A stretch of 64,000 nt of DNA, from the NCBI GenBank assembly GCA_000469685.2, contig LS997562.1:30897715-30961714 (forward strand), in the 5' to 3' direction. The notes beneath the pieces were generated by a model that saw only the letters and a program-made list of their open reading frames with translations, made no database searches and had not been told where the DNA came from. The translations under genes and the position numbers were made by a program. The stretch is from Haemonchus contortus (lineage: Eukaryota > Nematoda > Chromadorea > Rhabditida > Trichostrongylidae). Shown piece after piece: positions 1 through 13,076 of the stretch (the first letter of the stretch is position 1; each line of letters begins with the position of its first letter).

Positions 1-1142
1 GAAGTGTCTTTTATTGCTTCTCATCAGGAGGGATAGTATCCTTATATTTTTGTTTTCCATGATACATTTCAATATCATTGAGTCGGTCTGGCAGTAAAAT
101 GAGTATCTCAACTCTGAAGCGGTGCGTTGCACAATCACTGCATGGACAGTCAATAACATATGGGAACAAATTATATTAGATTCGCTCTTATAGTTGTGAC
201 CACATCTCTTTAGTCCCTCGTATCAACATTAGTCCAGATTTTAGGTTTTCCCTTAACTAGAAGTGAAATCAGTGGTGCAAATTTTTCAAGGCGGCCAGGC
301 TAGGCCTAACATGGCCTGAGTTGCCTGTGTCAACATCCCTTGGGTTTGCTTTATGGCTTGTTGCCTATAGCTGCAGCTTTTGCTCCCATTCTAGCTGGAA
401 AACACTATTATCAGTGTTCTGCAACCTTCTTCCTCTTCTTCTCTCTAGCGTTAGTCCGGGCCATCCCTTGGGTTTCCTTGGTGGCTTGATGCCTATAGCT
501 GCAGCTTTTGTTCCCATACTCATCGCAGAGTCCGCTGCTCTTGTCAGCCGTCTCCATATCTTTCTAGCCTGCCGTTACCTCAGCTTGATCACGTCCCACC
601 ACCTCTTTTTTGGGGCTTTTCTCTCGCTTCCCTTGAGCCTCGAACAACAATGCCCCCTTACCGGATGAATTGGTAGTCCTCTCAATACGAGTCCGTGTCA
701 TGAGGTGCTGTTCTCCCATCTTCAATCGTATCGCTCTGACGTCTTCGTTTTTGATCCGGTCCAGTCGCGTTTAAGCGCAGGTCCATCTGAGCGTCCTCAT
801 CTCAGCGGAGTGAAGCTGTCTTTTTCGATGGCTATCCACTAGCTAACTCCCGCTGCCGTAGATTATCGCGGGCATCATTACTGTCCTGTGTACCTTTCCT
901 TTTAGCGTCTCGGAGCACCGACGGTCGCAGAGGATACCACTGGGCTTTCTCCACTTCATCCACGCCTCATCTATTCGGGATTTCACAGCCTTCTTCAGGC
1001 TACCATGACCGGCTAAATCACTCCCCAGGTATTAGATGTCCTCTACCCTTTCGATGACTTCCTGAGACCATCTAAGAATTGACACTAAGCACTACTCGGA
1101 GCTGAGTAACTTGGTCTTCTTCACGTTCAGCCGGAAAACATT
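1..1142. repeat. Left arm of a 1.14 kb inverted repeat (RTE 3' sequence)
   Basis: Base i of this arm pairs with base 4055-i of the right arm (2913-4054) without a net indel; the match stops at 1142/2913. Only scattered mismatches were seen, with a small cluster around 645-675. The minus strand of this arm encodes the C-terminal part of an RTE-type reverse transcriptase. Position 1 is still paired, so the arm may extend beyond the window. Confidence 0.95.
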
Positions 1143-1289
1143 CCATTCTTTGTTCGGCTATGAAGATAGCATCCGTTGTAGACCATTCTGGCACGAAGCC
1201 AAATTGCTCTCGTGAGATCTACACCAGTTCAGGAATGACCATGAACAACTTTAGATGAATCTTGGCATGGTATGAATCTTAGTATGAAG

Positions 1290-1908
1290 GTGTTTTTATA
1301 TAGCCTCGGCTGAGAGGATAGAACTCTTTATTTGGGGCTAACGTATCGGCGTTGTCGCCTTCGACAGGACCTGAAAGTCAAAAAGTATTTGAGGTTCTTC
1401 CATATCGAACATCATTTCAGACTTCAGTTAGCTCAAGTATAACCTACCGATATCTAAAGAGGTCTCGTAAATCACAACTGAGAGTCCATCCTAGAAATAG
1501 AGAAGTTGACATGTGAACCATCTTTCAAAATGCCTATTTAAACGTTCCGCAGTGGGTGGGCCCCGGGTGACTTCACCACCGACTTGAGGCCAGTGACAGT
1601 TTTAGTACACTGACTCCAAGTCGGGGGTCATCCGGAGCCCACCCACTGCGGAGACGTTCAAATAGGCAGATTGAAAGGTGGTCCTTATTTCATCTTCTTT
1701 ATTCCTAAGGTGGGTTCCCAGTTGAGGTTTAGGAGACTTCTTTAGATATCTGTAGGTTGTACTTGAGCTAACTGAAGCCTGAAATGATGTTCGATTTGGA
1801 TGGATTTCAAATATAATACTTTTTGGCTTCCGGGTCCTGACGAAGGCGACAACGCCGGAACTTTGGTTCCGAATAAAGAGCTTTATCATCTTGGCCGAGG
1901 CTATACAA
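1290..1908. mobile_element. Foldback (long inverted repeat) element, about 0.6 kb
   Basis: 1290-1565 is the diverged reverse complement of 1632-1908, with a loop of about 65 bases. Matching blocks include the outer TTTTTATATAGCCTCGGC / GGCCGAGGCTATACAAAAA ends, a GGCGTTGTCGCCTTCG block and a shared GCAGTGGGTGG inner end. It interrupts the RTE reading frame. Arms differ at many positions, so it is older than the large 1.14 kb inverted repeat that surrounds it. Confidence 0.85.
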
Positions 1909-2571
1909 AAACGCCTTCAGACCGGACCAGTTCCCTCATTCTTGAGTCGACCAATCTCTCGTACAGTTTCACTGTGTGAGCAGTCAGCCTGATCCCCTGT
2001 GGTTTGAATACCCCTTCGCGTCCCCTTCCTGCTTGAATGTGGGAACGACAGTGCTGCTTCTCCAGGCATCTGAGATTCTCCAATTGCTGATTACAGTGTT
2101 CAGGAATAGGGCGAGCCACCTAATCCTATAATCTCCAAGCGCCTTCCGTGCCTCGATCGGTACCCCATTTAAACCATTTGCCCTCCCAACCTTCCCCAAC
2201 CTTCATTTCTGCGATTGCTCTACGCACCTTATCCGCGCCTATTCAGAGTTTGATGGGCTTCTCAATGGAGATTGTCCTCACTGCGGTATTCTTCATTTGA
2301 CGCGTGCCAAAGTATTCTTTCCACTTACGCCTGACCTCGCCGGGCTTCCTCAAAATTGCACCTTCCGCCTACTTAACGGACTTCACCATCCGCTCGAGTA
2401 GCACGGTGCCGCGCTTTCGCCAACCGGAAAACGAATGTTTCTTCTTCTCGGCCATCGAGCTTCTAGTACAAGACGTTCATTTCCGTATTCTTTGCTCACG
2501 CTACGCAGTCTTGACAAGCCTCTTGGAAGTTCTGTAGGCAGCTGGGTCTTCTGGAGCTCTTCTGCACCCAC
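1901..2571 (-). pseudogene. RTE-like non-LTR retrotransposon, 5' half of the reverse transcriptase, broken
   Basis: Minus-strand frames carry fragments typical of RTE reverse transcriptases of parasitic nematodes: a KALGDYRIRWLALFLN stretch, a KQEGDAKGYSNHRG-like finger motif, then LTAHTVKLYERLVDSRMREL. The pieces lie in different frames and are interrupted by stops, so the copy is dead. The reading is cut at about 1908 by a foldback insertion (1290-1908) and resumes at about 1260-1140 (FGFVPEWSTTDAIF-like), after which the palm region with the YADD box is deleted and the C-terminal part follows in the inverted-repeat arm. Confidence 0.8.
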
Positions 2572-2849
2572 TAGGTTTGAACAGTTCCTTATTTGATTAC
2601 TAGAGAAAATTCAGGAGTAAAACGTAGAATATTTCACTCACCGGGAAGCAACGTATCACTGTAAGCGTCTCTCCTTGGTTTGCAGTGGGTGTCCAGAAAA
2701 AACCCTTAACAACTCAGGGCATATGGTTCGAGGTGGCTTAGCCATTGCGCTTCACGCGCTCTCTTCTCTGTGTCGAGTCACCTTTTTGATTTAAGATCGG
2801 ATATACTTATAGAGGCATTGATTCAGAGTCAATAAGGTCTCACCTCACA

Positions 2850-3735
2850 GATAGCGGAAAGCAGAGAAGAACTCCAGGAAAACTGCAGAAATGGCAGAAA
2901 GTGGTGGATGATAATGTTTTCCGGCTGAACGTGAAGAAGACCAAGTTCCTCAGCTCCGAGTAGTGCTTAGTGTCAATTCTTAGATGGTCTCAGGAAGTCA
3001 TCGAAAGGGTAGAGGACATCTAATACCTGGGGAGTGATTTAGCCGGTCATGGTAGCCTGAAGAAGGCTGTGAAATCCCGAATAGATGAGGCGTGGATGAA
3101 GTGGAGAAAGCCCAGTGGTATCCTCTGCGACCGTCGGTGCTCCGAGACGCTAAAAGTAAAGGTACACAGGACAGTAATGATGCCCGCGATAATCTACGGC
3201 AGCGGGAGTTAGCTAGTGGATAGCCATCGAAAAAGACAGCTTCACTCCGCTGAGATGAGGACGCTCAGATGGACCTGCGCTTAAACGCGACTGGACCGGA
3301 TCAAAAACGAAGACGTCAGAGCGATACGATTGAAGATGGGAGAACAGCACCTCATGACACCGACTCGTATTGAGAGGACCACCAAATCATCCGGTAAGGG
3401 GGGCATGATGTTCGAGGCTCAAGGGAAGCGAGAGAAAAGCCCCAAAAAAGAGGTGGTGGGACGTGATCAAGCTGAGGTAACGGCAGGCTAGAAAGATATG
3501 GAGACGGCTGACAAGAGCAGCGGACTCTGCGATGAGTATGGGAACAAAAGCTGCAGCTATAGGCATCAAGCCACCAAGGAAACCCAAGGGATGGCCCGGA
3601 CTAACGCTAGAGAGAAGAAGAGGAAGAAGGTTGCAGAACACTGATAATAGTGTTTTCCAGCTAGAATGGGAGCAAAAGCTGCAGCTATAGGCAACAAGCC
3701 ATAAAGCAAACCCAAGGGATGTTGACACAGGCAAC
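2850..3735 (+). pseudogene. RTE-like reverse transcriptase, C-terminal part, broken
   Basis: Plus-strand reading gives LNVKKTKFLSSE, then YLGSDLAGHGSLKKAVKSR, then GILCDRRCSETLKVKV, then RLDRIKNEDVRAIRLKMGEQ, with several in-frame stops. These are the conserved blocks that follow the YADD region in RTE elements and end in a lysine-rich tail, seen here near 3620. The copy lacks the endonuclease and most of the polymerase. It is the mirror image of the copy in 1-1142. Confidence 0.8.
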
Positions 3736-4054
3736 TCAGGCCATGTTAGGCCTAGCCTGGCCGCCTTGAAAAATTTGCACCACTGATTTCACTTCTAGTT
3801 AAGGGAAAACCTAAAATCTGGACTAATGTTGATACGAGGGACTAAAGAGATGTGGTCACAACTATAAGAGCGAATCTAATATAATTTGTTCCCATATGTT
3901 ATTGACTGTCCATGCAGTGATTGTGCAACGCACCGCTTCAGAGTTGAGATACTCATTTTACTGCCAGACCGACTCAATGATATTGAAATGTATCATGGAA
4001 AACAAAAATATAAGGATACTATCCCTCCTGATGAGAAGCAATAAAAGACACTTC
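2913..4054. repeat. Right arm of the 1.14 kb inverted repeat
   Basis: Reverse complement of 1-1142. Its plus strand reads as the same RTE 3' region. It contains an internal direct duplication: a segment of about 55 bp at 3538-3595 recurs at 3668-3721 (both run from the GGGANCAAAAGCTGCAG box to the ACCCAAGGGATG box), mirrored in the left arm. Confidence 0.95.
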
Positions 4055-4770
4055 ATCAGTAGTGTGGTTCATTCAAGGTATCTCGTCCTGCGGCGAGGTA
4101 ATCCAGCTCTTCTGCCAACTGCAAACAGCATCTCATCACTACATCAACTCTACTTCAGTGTCATGGGGCTACTGCCACGTACAACGATACGTGGGTTTCG
4201 TCTCAAATTAAGTAACTTTACCAACTGATCAGAGGTAGATCGATGCTAAGAACCATAACGCGGCGGCATAATAAAAGAAGGCTGCTTGCGCGGAATCACA
4301 GCAACTCACTTTGACATGGGATTTTTGTACAATCGAACATGTTCACTTCGTGTGAATAGTCGGAATGTTTAGCTGAATTGAAGGGATTTTCAAAAATGAG
4401 CAGGCACTACAAATCAGGACAGAACTTAGGTTGAAATAGAACTTGAATTAGAATGAACAAGGCAATGCAATTAGTATTCGTGTGTGATGCTTTTGGATAC
4501 TGGGCCTGTTATCCTCTATTTTAGAAACAACTAGTCGGCGAAAATTCACTTCTCCCCTTTGTTAATTCTAATGAAATATGAACTTCAGCGAAGCTGACCT
4601 ATCTGACCGATCCAGGCTCCGAATGGAACATACTTACTCTGCCGACTGATGATAACATACTATCAGAGTGGTTATCCATGACTCTTCATATCTTCATTGG
4701 TATGAACCATTGGTCGAGGCTCCTAAGTCATCGGTGGTTGGATACGATTCTTCGCAATTGACATCACTGA
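4055..4770. other. Unassigned spacer
   Basis: No splice-bounded coding exon or recognisable repeat was found on either strand. The plus-strand ORF crossing 3896-4228 starts inside the inverted-repeat arm and has no recognisable features. Confidence 0.4.
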
Positions 4771-4773
4771 AAG

Positions 4774-5200
4774 GCAAAAAGGATAAAACCTTCGGTCTTG
4801 GTCGTTTCTCCATTTAACCCCGGATTTGTAGTGGGATTTGGATATGGGGATGGCCGATACAATGAGTTGTTGACTAAAAAGAAAATTCACTCGGCTCTAA
4901 CAGTCCCACCACCAACCCTGGCTCAACCCACCACCAACTCCGTGTCCTTGCCCAGAGCCTCTTTTCGACGCGTCGTATATGTGAAGGGTAAAAATTTACG
5001 TGTTAACACGTGCCGGATTACTGTAAGAGCCGAGTGCCGGACTGAATTTTCGTTCCTGTGAGTTGCTGTGGCCAGCCGACCTATAGGTCAATGCTTTTGT
5101 TCTCACAGGCAAGCCGAATTGCCAAGAATCATTCCGTGATCCGATTCCTGGACTATGCGTGCGGTTGTATGCGCCACTCGTCACTACAACGTTTCTGTTA
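4774..5200 (-). mobile_element. Diverged tRNA-type SINE copy, minus strand
   Basis: Read on the minus strand this resembles the intact SINE at 21396-21695. A degenerate tRNA-like head lies near 5120-5190. It is followed by the CGGCTGGCCAC box at 5065-5085. The conserved tail lies near 4774-4800 (AAAAAGGATAAA on the plus strand). The similarity is patchy, so ends are approximate. Confidence 0.45.
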
Positions 5201-5230
5201 CATTGCCCAAATTAGACATAGGCACTTGGA

Positions 5231-5310
5231 GATCATAGATCGTCATGGATTTTTATCAGTCCTCACCACGAACCTAAAATGATTCATTCCCATCTCTCAC
5301 CACGAATCGA
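5231..5310. repeat. 80 bp direct repeat, left copy, flanking the microsatellite
   Basis: Matches 8339-8418 at 77 of 80 positions in the same orientation. The two copies bracket the whole simple-sequence block (about 3 kb). Confidence 0.95.
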
Positions 5311-5562
5311 TCACGGTTATCACGGTTTTTGGTGCTCGTTATGGCTTTTATGTCCAAATACTGAGTCTTATGAGTGGACCAGTCTGATAGTCCTGCGCAC
5401 GCCAGGCTCTACTCCTTTTCGTGTTTTCGTGTTGGAGCTGGCATACACTCCGTCACCCGTCCAGAGCATTCTACCCATCACGAGCGAAACTCCGCTCGAT
5501 TCAAGTGAATGGAGTGACTTTGCGATCACTCACTTATTCAAACCAGTCGAGCCGTCTCGGAC

Positions 5563-7641
5563 ACATACATACATACATACATACATACATACATACATAC
5601 ATACATACATACATACATACATACATACATACATACATACATACATACATACATACATACATACATACATACATACATACATACATACATACATACATAC
5701 ATACATACATACATACATACATACATACATACATACATACATACATACATACATACATACATACATACATACATACATACATACATACATACATACATAC
5801 ATACATACATACATACATACATACATACATACATACATACATACATACATACATACATACATACATACATACATACATACATACATACATACATACATAC
5901 ATACATACATACATACATACATACATACATACATACATACATACATACATACATACATACATACATACATACATACATACATACATACATACATACATAC
6001 ATACATACATACATACATACATACATACATACATACATACATACATACATACATACATACATACATACATACATACATACATACATACATACATACATAC
6101 ATACATACATACATACATACATACATACATACATACATACATACATACATACATACATACATACATACATACATACATACATACATACATACATACATAC
6201 ATACATACATACATACATACATACATACATACATACATACATACATACATACATACATACATACATACATACATACATACATACATACATACATACATAC
6301 ATACATACATACATACATACATACATACATACATACATACATACATACATACATACATACATACATACATACATACATACATACATACATACATACATAC
6401 ATACATACATACATACATACATACATACATACATACATACATACATACATACATACATACATACATACATACATACATACATACATACATACATACATAC
6501 ATACATACATACATACATACATACATACATACATACATACATACATACATACATACATACATACATACATACATACATACATACATACATACATACATAC
6601 ATACATACATACATACATACATACATACATACATACATACATACATACATACATACATACATACATACATACATACATACATACATACATACATACATAC
6701 ATACATACATACATACATACATACATACATACATACATACATACATACATACATACATACATACATACATACATACATACATACATACATACATACATAC
6801 ATACATACATACATACATACATACATACATACATACATACATACATACATACATACATACATACATACATACATACATACATACATACATACATACATAC
6901 ATACATACATACATACATACATACATACATACATACATACATACATACATACATACATACATACATACATACATACATACATACATACATACATACATAC
7001 ATACATACATACATACATACATACATACATACATACATACATACATACATACATACATACATACATACATACATACATACATACATACATACATACATAC
7101 ATACATACATACATACATACATACATACATACATACATACATACATACATACATACATACATACATACATACATACATACATACATACATACATACATAC
7201 ATACATACATACATACATACATACATACATACATACATACATACATACATACATACATACATACATACATACATACATACATACATACATACATACATAC
7301 ATACATACATACATACATACATACATACATACATACATACATACATACATACATACATACATACATACATACATACATACATACATACATACATACATAC
7401 ATACATACATACATACATACATACATACATACATACATACATACATACATACATACATACATACATACATACATACATACATACATACATACATACATAC
7501 ATACATACATACATACATACATACATACATACATACATACATACATACATACATACATACATACATACATACATACATACATACATACATACATACATAC
7601 ATACATACATACATACATACATACATACATACATACATACA
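5563..7641. repeat. Perfect (ACAT)n tetranucleotide microsatellite, about 520 units
   Basis: Uninterrupted ACAT/ATGT repetition for about 2.08 kb with no visible substitution. All long ORFs here (poly Tyr-Ile-His-Thr on plus, poly Tyr-Val-Cys-Met on minus) are products of the repeat and not genes. Confidence 0.99.
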
Positions 7642-8325
7642 ACACACAATGCAACCACACTGCACACCTCATATACCACACACCACACACATGCTGCACA
7701 CATACGCCTCACACCCCACATACACCATAGACATCACACACTTTACGAACGCACGCATACACACTCGAACCAAACACACAGTACACGCACAAAACACACA
7801 TGTAGCACACTTACTATAATACAAACCACACACACTACGCATACACACCAACACACACGCACATAAACGCACGCAAACCACACACACACACATAAACATA
7901 CATACGCATATACATACACACCATGCACATACACACATACATCGCACATAAACAAATCACACCCCACACACACACACAACACGCACACCACAAGCCACCC
8001 ACACTAGAAGCCCACCACACATACGTAAGACACTACAAGTTACACACACTACACAAACACACCAGCACCCAACATCCACATACAAACCACACACGCAAAC
8101 ACACACATGCACGCACACATACACACAATACACATACATCGCACACACTTATACAAATCACACACACCACAGACCCACTACACGCCCCATACACATACAC
8201 ATACACACCATGCGCATACACACATACATCGCACAACTACGCATACACACCAACACACACGCACATAAACGCACGCAAACCACACACACACATAAACATA
8301 CATACGCATATACATACACACCATG
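7642..8325. repeat. Degenerate CA-rich simple sequence with a longer-period duplication
   Basis: Irregular CACA/CATA-rich DNA follows the perfect array. A block of about 90 bp at roughly 7836-7925 recurs at roughly 8236-8325, including the CATAAACATACATACGCATA core, so this tail was itself enlarged by duplication with a period of about 400 bp. Confidence 0.9.
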
Positions 8326-8338
8326 ATCATAGATGATA

Positions 8339-8418
8339 GATCATAGATCGTCATGGATTTTTATCAGTCCTCACCACGAACCTAAAATGATTCATTCCTA
8401 CCTCTCACCTCGAATCGA
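8339..8418. repeat. 80 bp direct repeat, right copy
   Basis: Second copy of 5231-5310 with three substitutions near its right end. Confidence 0.95.
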
Positions 8419-11400
8419 ATAGTTCTCTCCTTTCAGGAGAGGTTTCCAAAATTTAATCAGACCACAGATAGAATCGGGTCAGATCATGAAAGTACCTCAA
8501 ACTTGGGTAATTAAACCGACGCAGACGCCGCGTTTCAGAACGAAGCCAGGACGTGCATCGTATGGCGTTTATGCTGACAGCGTGTCCGTTGTCCACCGAT
8601 CAGGCGAATAATATGAAAATCTTGAATTATTTTGGCTCAACCTGTTTTATTTGTTACCCCAGTGAGAGCCTTTGATGATAACTTTCGCCCCCTGAATGAG
8701 AAAGATATTTGAGTTGTTTTTGATCGGTGTGGAAACACCATGTACCTGGGACTCGTCGAAAATTTCTCCTTACATTGCGCTGACATATGTAGTAGTTGCT
8801 TGGAAAGAGCATTTTATCACATTTACTCGTCATCATTCCCATTCTGTATTGTTATTATTACAGTCTGAAGCCTTTTTGTGTGTAGTTTAATGTCCCGTGT
8901 CATCAGAGGGTAAGGTTGCACAGCTTGCCGCTCTACGCTACAAATTGTTTCAAGTCATATGGCCATTCCGTTCTGAAATCACCTGCATTCATCTAGCCTT
9001 ACGCGAAGCATGTATATTGTATTGTTTTAGTTTTTCTCGTTATTGAATGATGGTTCCTTCTACTAATTCGTTTCTTATGAATTTCTTTTTTCCGAACTCA
9101 CATTTCCTTTGTTTTGCTTACTATCACTATACCATACCAAAAAAACTTTTAAATATGGTCAATTTTATCTCTATCAGTGAAGAATTATCGTTCATACTCT
9201 TTTTTTGAGTTCAAATGTGTTGTTACTTCAATGGCGTACATGTATTGTGAGTTATAATTAAGCAAGTGAATAAAAATTGAATCCATTTCATTCCTTTGTT
9301 ATTCATTCACACCGAAGTTTTCCACGGCGTCAACTATGCACCTAAGGTAAGTTATCTGCCCACTCCATCTCACCAATTTCACACCACTTTACAAGGCCTG
9401 TTTAGTTGAATACATCGTTTACGATAATTTTGAGGCACCTATTTCAAGTGGAAAAGTGGAGGCGATGGTCCAGAGGTAGAGGAAGTTTAAAAATTGCGTA
9501 TTTTGAGAAATGCAAGGCCCTAAAAAAGTAGTTAAAATAGGAGTTGGAAAAGGATATGAGGGAATGATACCTCGTAGTGAGCTGCCATGTATGTACCGTT
9601 CCGTGCAGCTGGCTGCATTAAGCCAGTCCAAGTATTATGCCAGACGATCAGCCTTTAGAATTTCGAAGAGAGCTGTTCCGAAGCGAACAGTGCAGCCTCT
9701 ACAAGGTTTCCAGATTACACGGCCAAGTGCGGGTGTGTCATACAGTGGATGCAATCATTGAGCCCTCACATCGTAGTGGCTTGGCCATTTTCCGATATAA
9801 GATATAACAAATATGCGAGGACCAGAATTAACACTTGAAGGACATCTCGAAAACCGTTTTTATGATAAACAAGCCTTCTGGTTTCCTTAAGATAGTGTCC
9901 CTAAGAGAATAAAAGCTGTTGCCTACTTTCCTTACTCCCTGAATGCTACAAAATGCTTCTTCTAATTCTGAAGTTTTAAAACCATCATTTAGCAAGTGAA
10001 GAGTGAATTTGTAACTCTTCACATACTCTTTGCAAAAAGCTATTTTTTTTCTGCTCAAACCAAGCTAATTTATCCAAATGGTAGACGCAGGTGGCAGTTT
10101 GAGCCACAAGTTTGATGAGAGCAACTGATACGCTAGGCAATTTCGCCGGTTGAGTACTGAGACGAAAGTGTATCTGCATCTGCCCAAATTGCCAATCTAA
10201 CGAATTACCCATACGAGCTACATGAATAGACCAAACCCGCCGCAATGCCGCCCAAAACGAAATGAACTTCACCAGTCTCCATCCAAACTCTACTATTTCT
10301 TCTTGTAATCATTCATTTCTCTTTCAAAGAGCAAAGATTCTCATCTAAACAGTACTTCGCTGCTTTTGGGCTCTTCTGGTGAAGAAAACCTTGGTCTTCG
10401 AGACGTCTTCAATCTTTTGAGGGCTACCTCAATTCATAAATGGAATTGCATTAGAGATTAGATCAAGAACCACATATAACAAGTTTCTCTTCATTCGGAC
10501 TTATCTAGTGATGGTTGAGATTCATTTTTCTCTTGATCAGTGTCAATACCGACTAAGTGTAAACATAGGGGAGGAGTGGGTGTGGACTGTGGTGAAGGCG
10601 ACATTGGACTGAGCCAGGCAGTAGCGAACGGAATTCTCAACAGTCATTTCTTCAGCGGTCCTACATAGCCTTAAGAGCATGCCAATGAACTGATTTTCTA
10701 TCATGAAATGAATAATTTGTGAAAAGTGTTGCGATAAGGGCACGAGTTGACGGAGTTGCTTCCATAAGGGTCGTTTACGAGTTCTGGCTCACCTCACATC
10801 AACAGCGTAGAGAAATGTAAGATGTACTATGACCTGCTGTGCGCGCAGAGGTAGCTTTGCAAAGTTTGAGGTCTAAATTCATTTCTCATTTGGAGTTTTC
10901 AAGCGTTCTTGAAGAAAACAGAAGATTCCAAGGGGACCAATTCGCAAGTTGAAGTCGGAGGTGATTTAAACGAGAACCGTAAACACGTGTTTGTTGTTTT
11001 TTATTCCTGTGATGTCAAATGCCTCGGAGGAACCATCAAATTAAAGCAGTCTGTGGAGATTTCGAGATTATCATCAGATTCACTTCAAAGATGGTGTAAT
11101 CGTCATCAACAGGAGACGTTTCACAGCACTTTTCAGTCCTGCCCATGATGCCGAATCCATCCGTGCCACCCATCTCACAATCAGTACTTGGGTGTGTCAT
11201 TCTCAAGCGTTAGTAGAGTAGTCCGATCACACCCGAACGCTAGTTAGTTGCCCAACCTCACGAATTGAATGCGACGAATGGACCAACTCACCACATTTTT
11301 CCCCTGCACCTTTGCAGTTACAACTTACGTTATCCTGTTCTTGATACGACCCCTTTGGCATTGAAACCCTTTCAGAATCACCCCTGCCGGAAACGGGGAC

Positions 11401-13030
11401 CCTTCGCTTGATTGGCAGCGGAGCGAAAACTGACTAAGAGGACATTACTACCGACGCAAAACCAATTACCTACGCCAAACCCAAGCGTAGGGTGTCATGT
11501 GATGGGCAATATTGGTTGTCGGAATTCAACATATCACTGGTATTACCGAGCATTGAACCTACTTTGGAAGGTGCGAGAACAGGGCAAATGCTTAAAGGGC
11601 AAAGGTTGAAGTGTTCGACTATGATAGCGAAGGTCCTCTCCTCCCTCTACACTCAGCTCGATTCGGATTATGGTTTTCTTGTTGTTGCTAAGGGATTCGG
11701 ACAAAGAGTACATCACTGAAGGACCTACTGCTAGACGAGAATCTGTCGGAAAGGGTTTTTTAAATTCCAAATTATCGTATTTGCTTCATTCTTATTTTGA
11801 CACGCAATTTCAGAGAAATTGAAAGCATATCCCAAAGGAGCAACTCGTCTATTCTGACACTGAATTTGCAGAGGATCTATCTTTCCTTCCAGCTGACTTC
11901 ACTCGCCCCCCTTTTCACTACAAATTTTTCGTTATACTCTACTTGAGATGTCTCCACAATGAAATATATTTTTTGTAATTTCTAATTTTCTCAAGCGACT
12001 TTATGACTATTCTTTCCTTCGCGATATCACATAAGGCTAGGTTTATAGGAGATTTCGCCGTGACGACTACATGGTAAAAAACCTTTTTACCTGATTGGTT
12101 TCTATACGCTGCCAGAATTTTAGCCCCATTACACTGAATTCATTCACATTTTGACGTCACTTCATGTTTTTGGATTGATTCAGACCCTCGACGTGACTGG
12201 GAGCTTATCCTCGACACCCCGGATACAAACAATCCTTTTTTGTTGTAAAAATGACTGATATGCCAGACGCTGGCTTGACTGGGACTCACAACCACCCAAA
12301 CTTCAACCAAGTCAAATCCGTTGTTTCCTTTAAAAAAATTCCATGCCAATCTCTGCGCCCAAGAGTGCTTATAAACCCAAGGCTTTTGCGAATTAGGTGA
12401 ATAGGCATTACCTTATGCGCCAGCTACCGTAGCAAAAACAAATTTTAAGTCAAAAAGAAGTTTAGACTGGTCTCTGAAGTAGTTAGACGACAACAAACAT
12501 CGATGATCATTCACAAGTTCTAGAATACCTAATGAGAAAAATCCTAGAGTCAGTCATTGCCCAGGAATTACCTGCGAGAGCTGAGAATTTGATGAGACAA
12601 TTAGACTGCTTGTTTTCAAAGAAATTCTCAAGACATTCGAAGCCACCATGCAGCAAAACTTTTCCTTGTGATTTTCTATTTTGGGCTTTTTGGAATTGAA
12701 AAATTTTACAGTTTATTATGAAGGAATGGGATGTTGTTTGAATGCACTACCTCAGCCAGGAATGTATCCGGGTTGAAGGGATCGCGCTACTGTGAGGGAA
12801 GAAGCATGGTGCTCGTAAAGCAGAGAAACGGGTTGGTTCGAGCCCCATCCGAGGGAGGAGTTTTGCCTACAAAATGCCAACCCTGTAGAAGCGTCCGGGC
12901 AGCTTATGGTTACATGAGAGTTTGAGTTTTCATTATGGTCATGTCCTCTACTACCAACACTGCCTAGCTGTTCTCTACAATTTCTAAGCTCATGAAAACC
13001 GTCTCAAAATTTTGTGGCTGCTTTCTAAGG
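8419..13030. other. Intergenic DNA without a supported gene
   Basis: AT-rich sequence. Short ORFs on both strands (for example 9510-9761 plus, 9985-10272 minus, 10909-11148 plus) lack recognisable domains and convincing splice context. A GGTTCGAGCCCC box at about 12836 resembles a Pol III B box, but no matching A box or tRNA fold was seen. Confidence 0.5.
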
Positions 13031-13038
13031 CACCTATC

Positions 13039-13076
13039 TAAGAGCCCTCCAAAAGGGCTCTTCTGGAGGGCTCTTA
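13039..13076. repeat. Short perfect hairpin
   Basis: TAAGAGCCCTCC and its exact reverse complement GGAGGGCTCTTA are separated by a loop of about 14 bases. The loop repeats part of the stem (AGGGCTCTT), so alternative foldings are possible. Confidence 0.7.

Noticed and set aside
321..3734. Two identical-looking 115 aa ORFs (321-668 plus, 3387-3734 minus)
   Set aside because: They are the antisense of the RTE 3' region in each arm of the inverted repeat.
5279..7819. Very long ORFs of Tyr-Ile-His-Thr or Cys-Met-Tyr-Val repeats on both strands
   Set aside because: They are translations of the perfect ACAT microsatellite; a 4-base repeat without stops is open in every frame.
12820..12850. GGTTCGAGCCCC B-box-like motif
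   Set aside because: No A box at the right distance and no cloverleaf.
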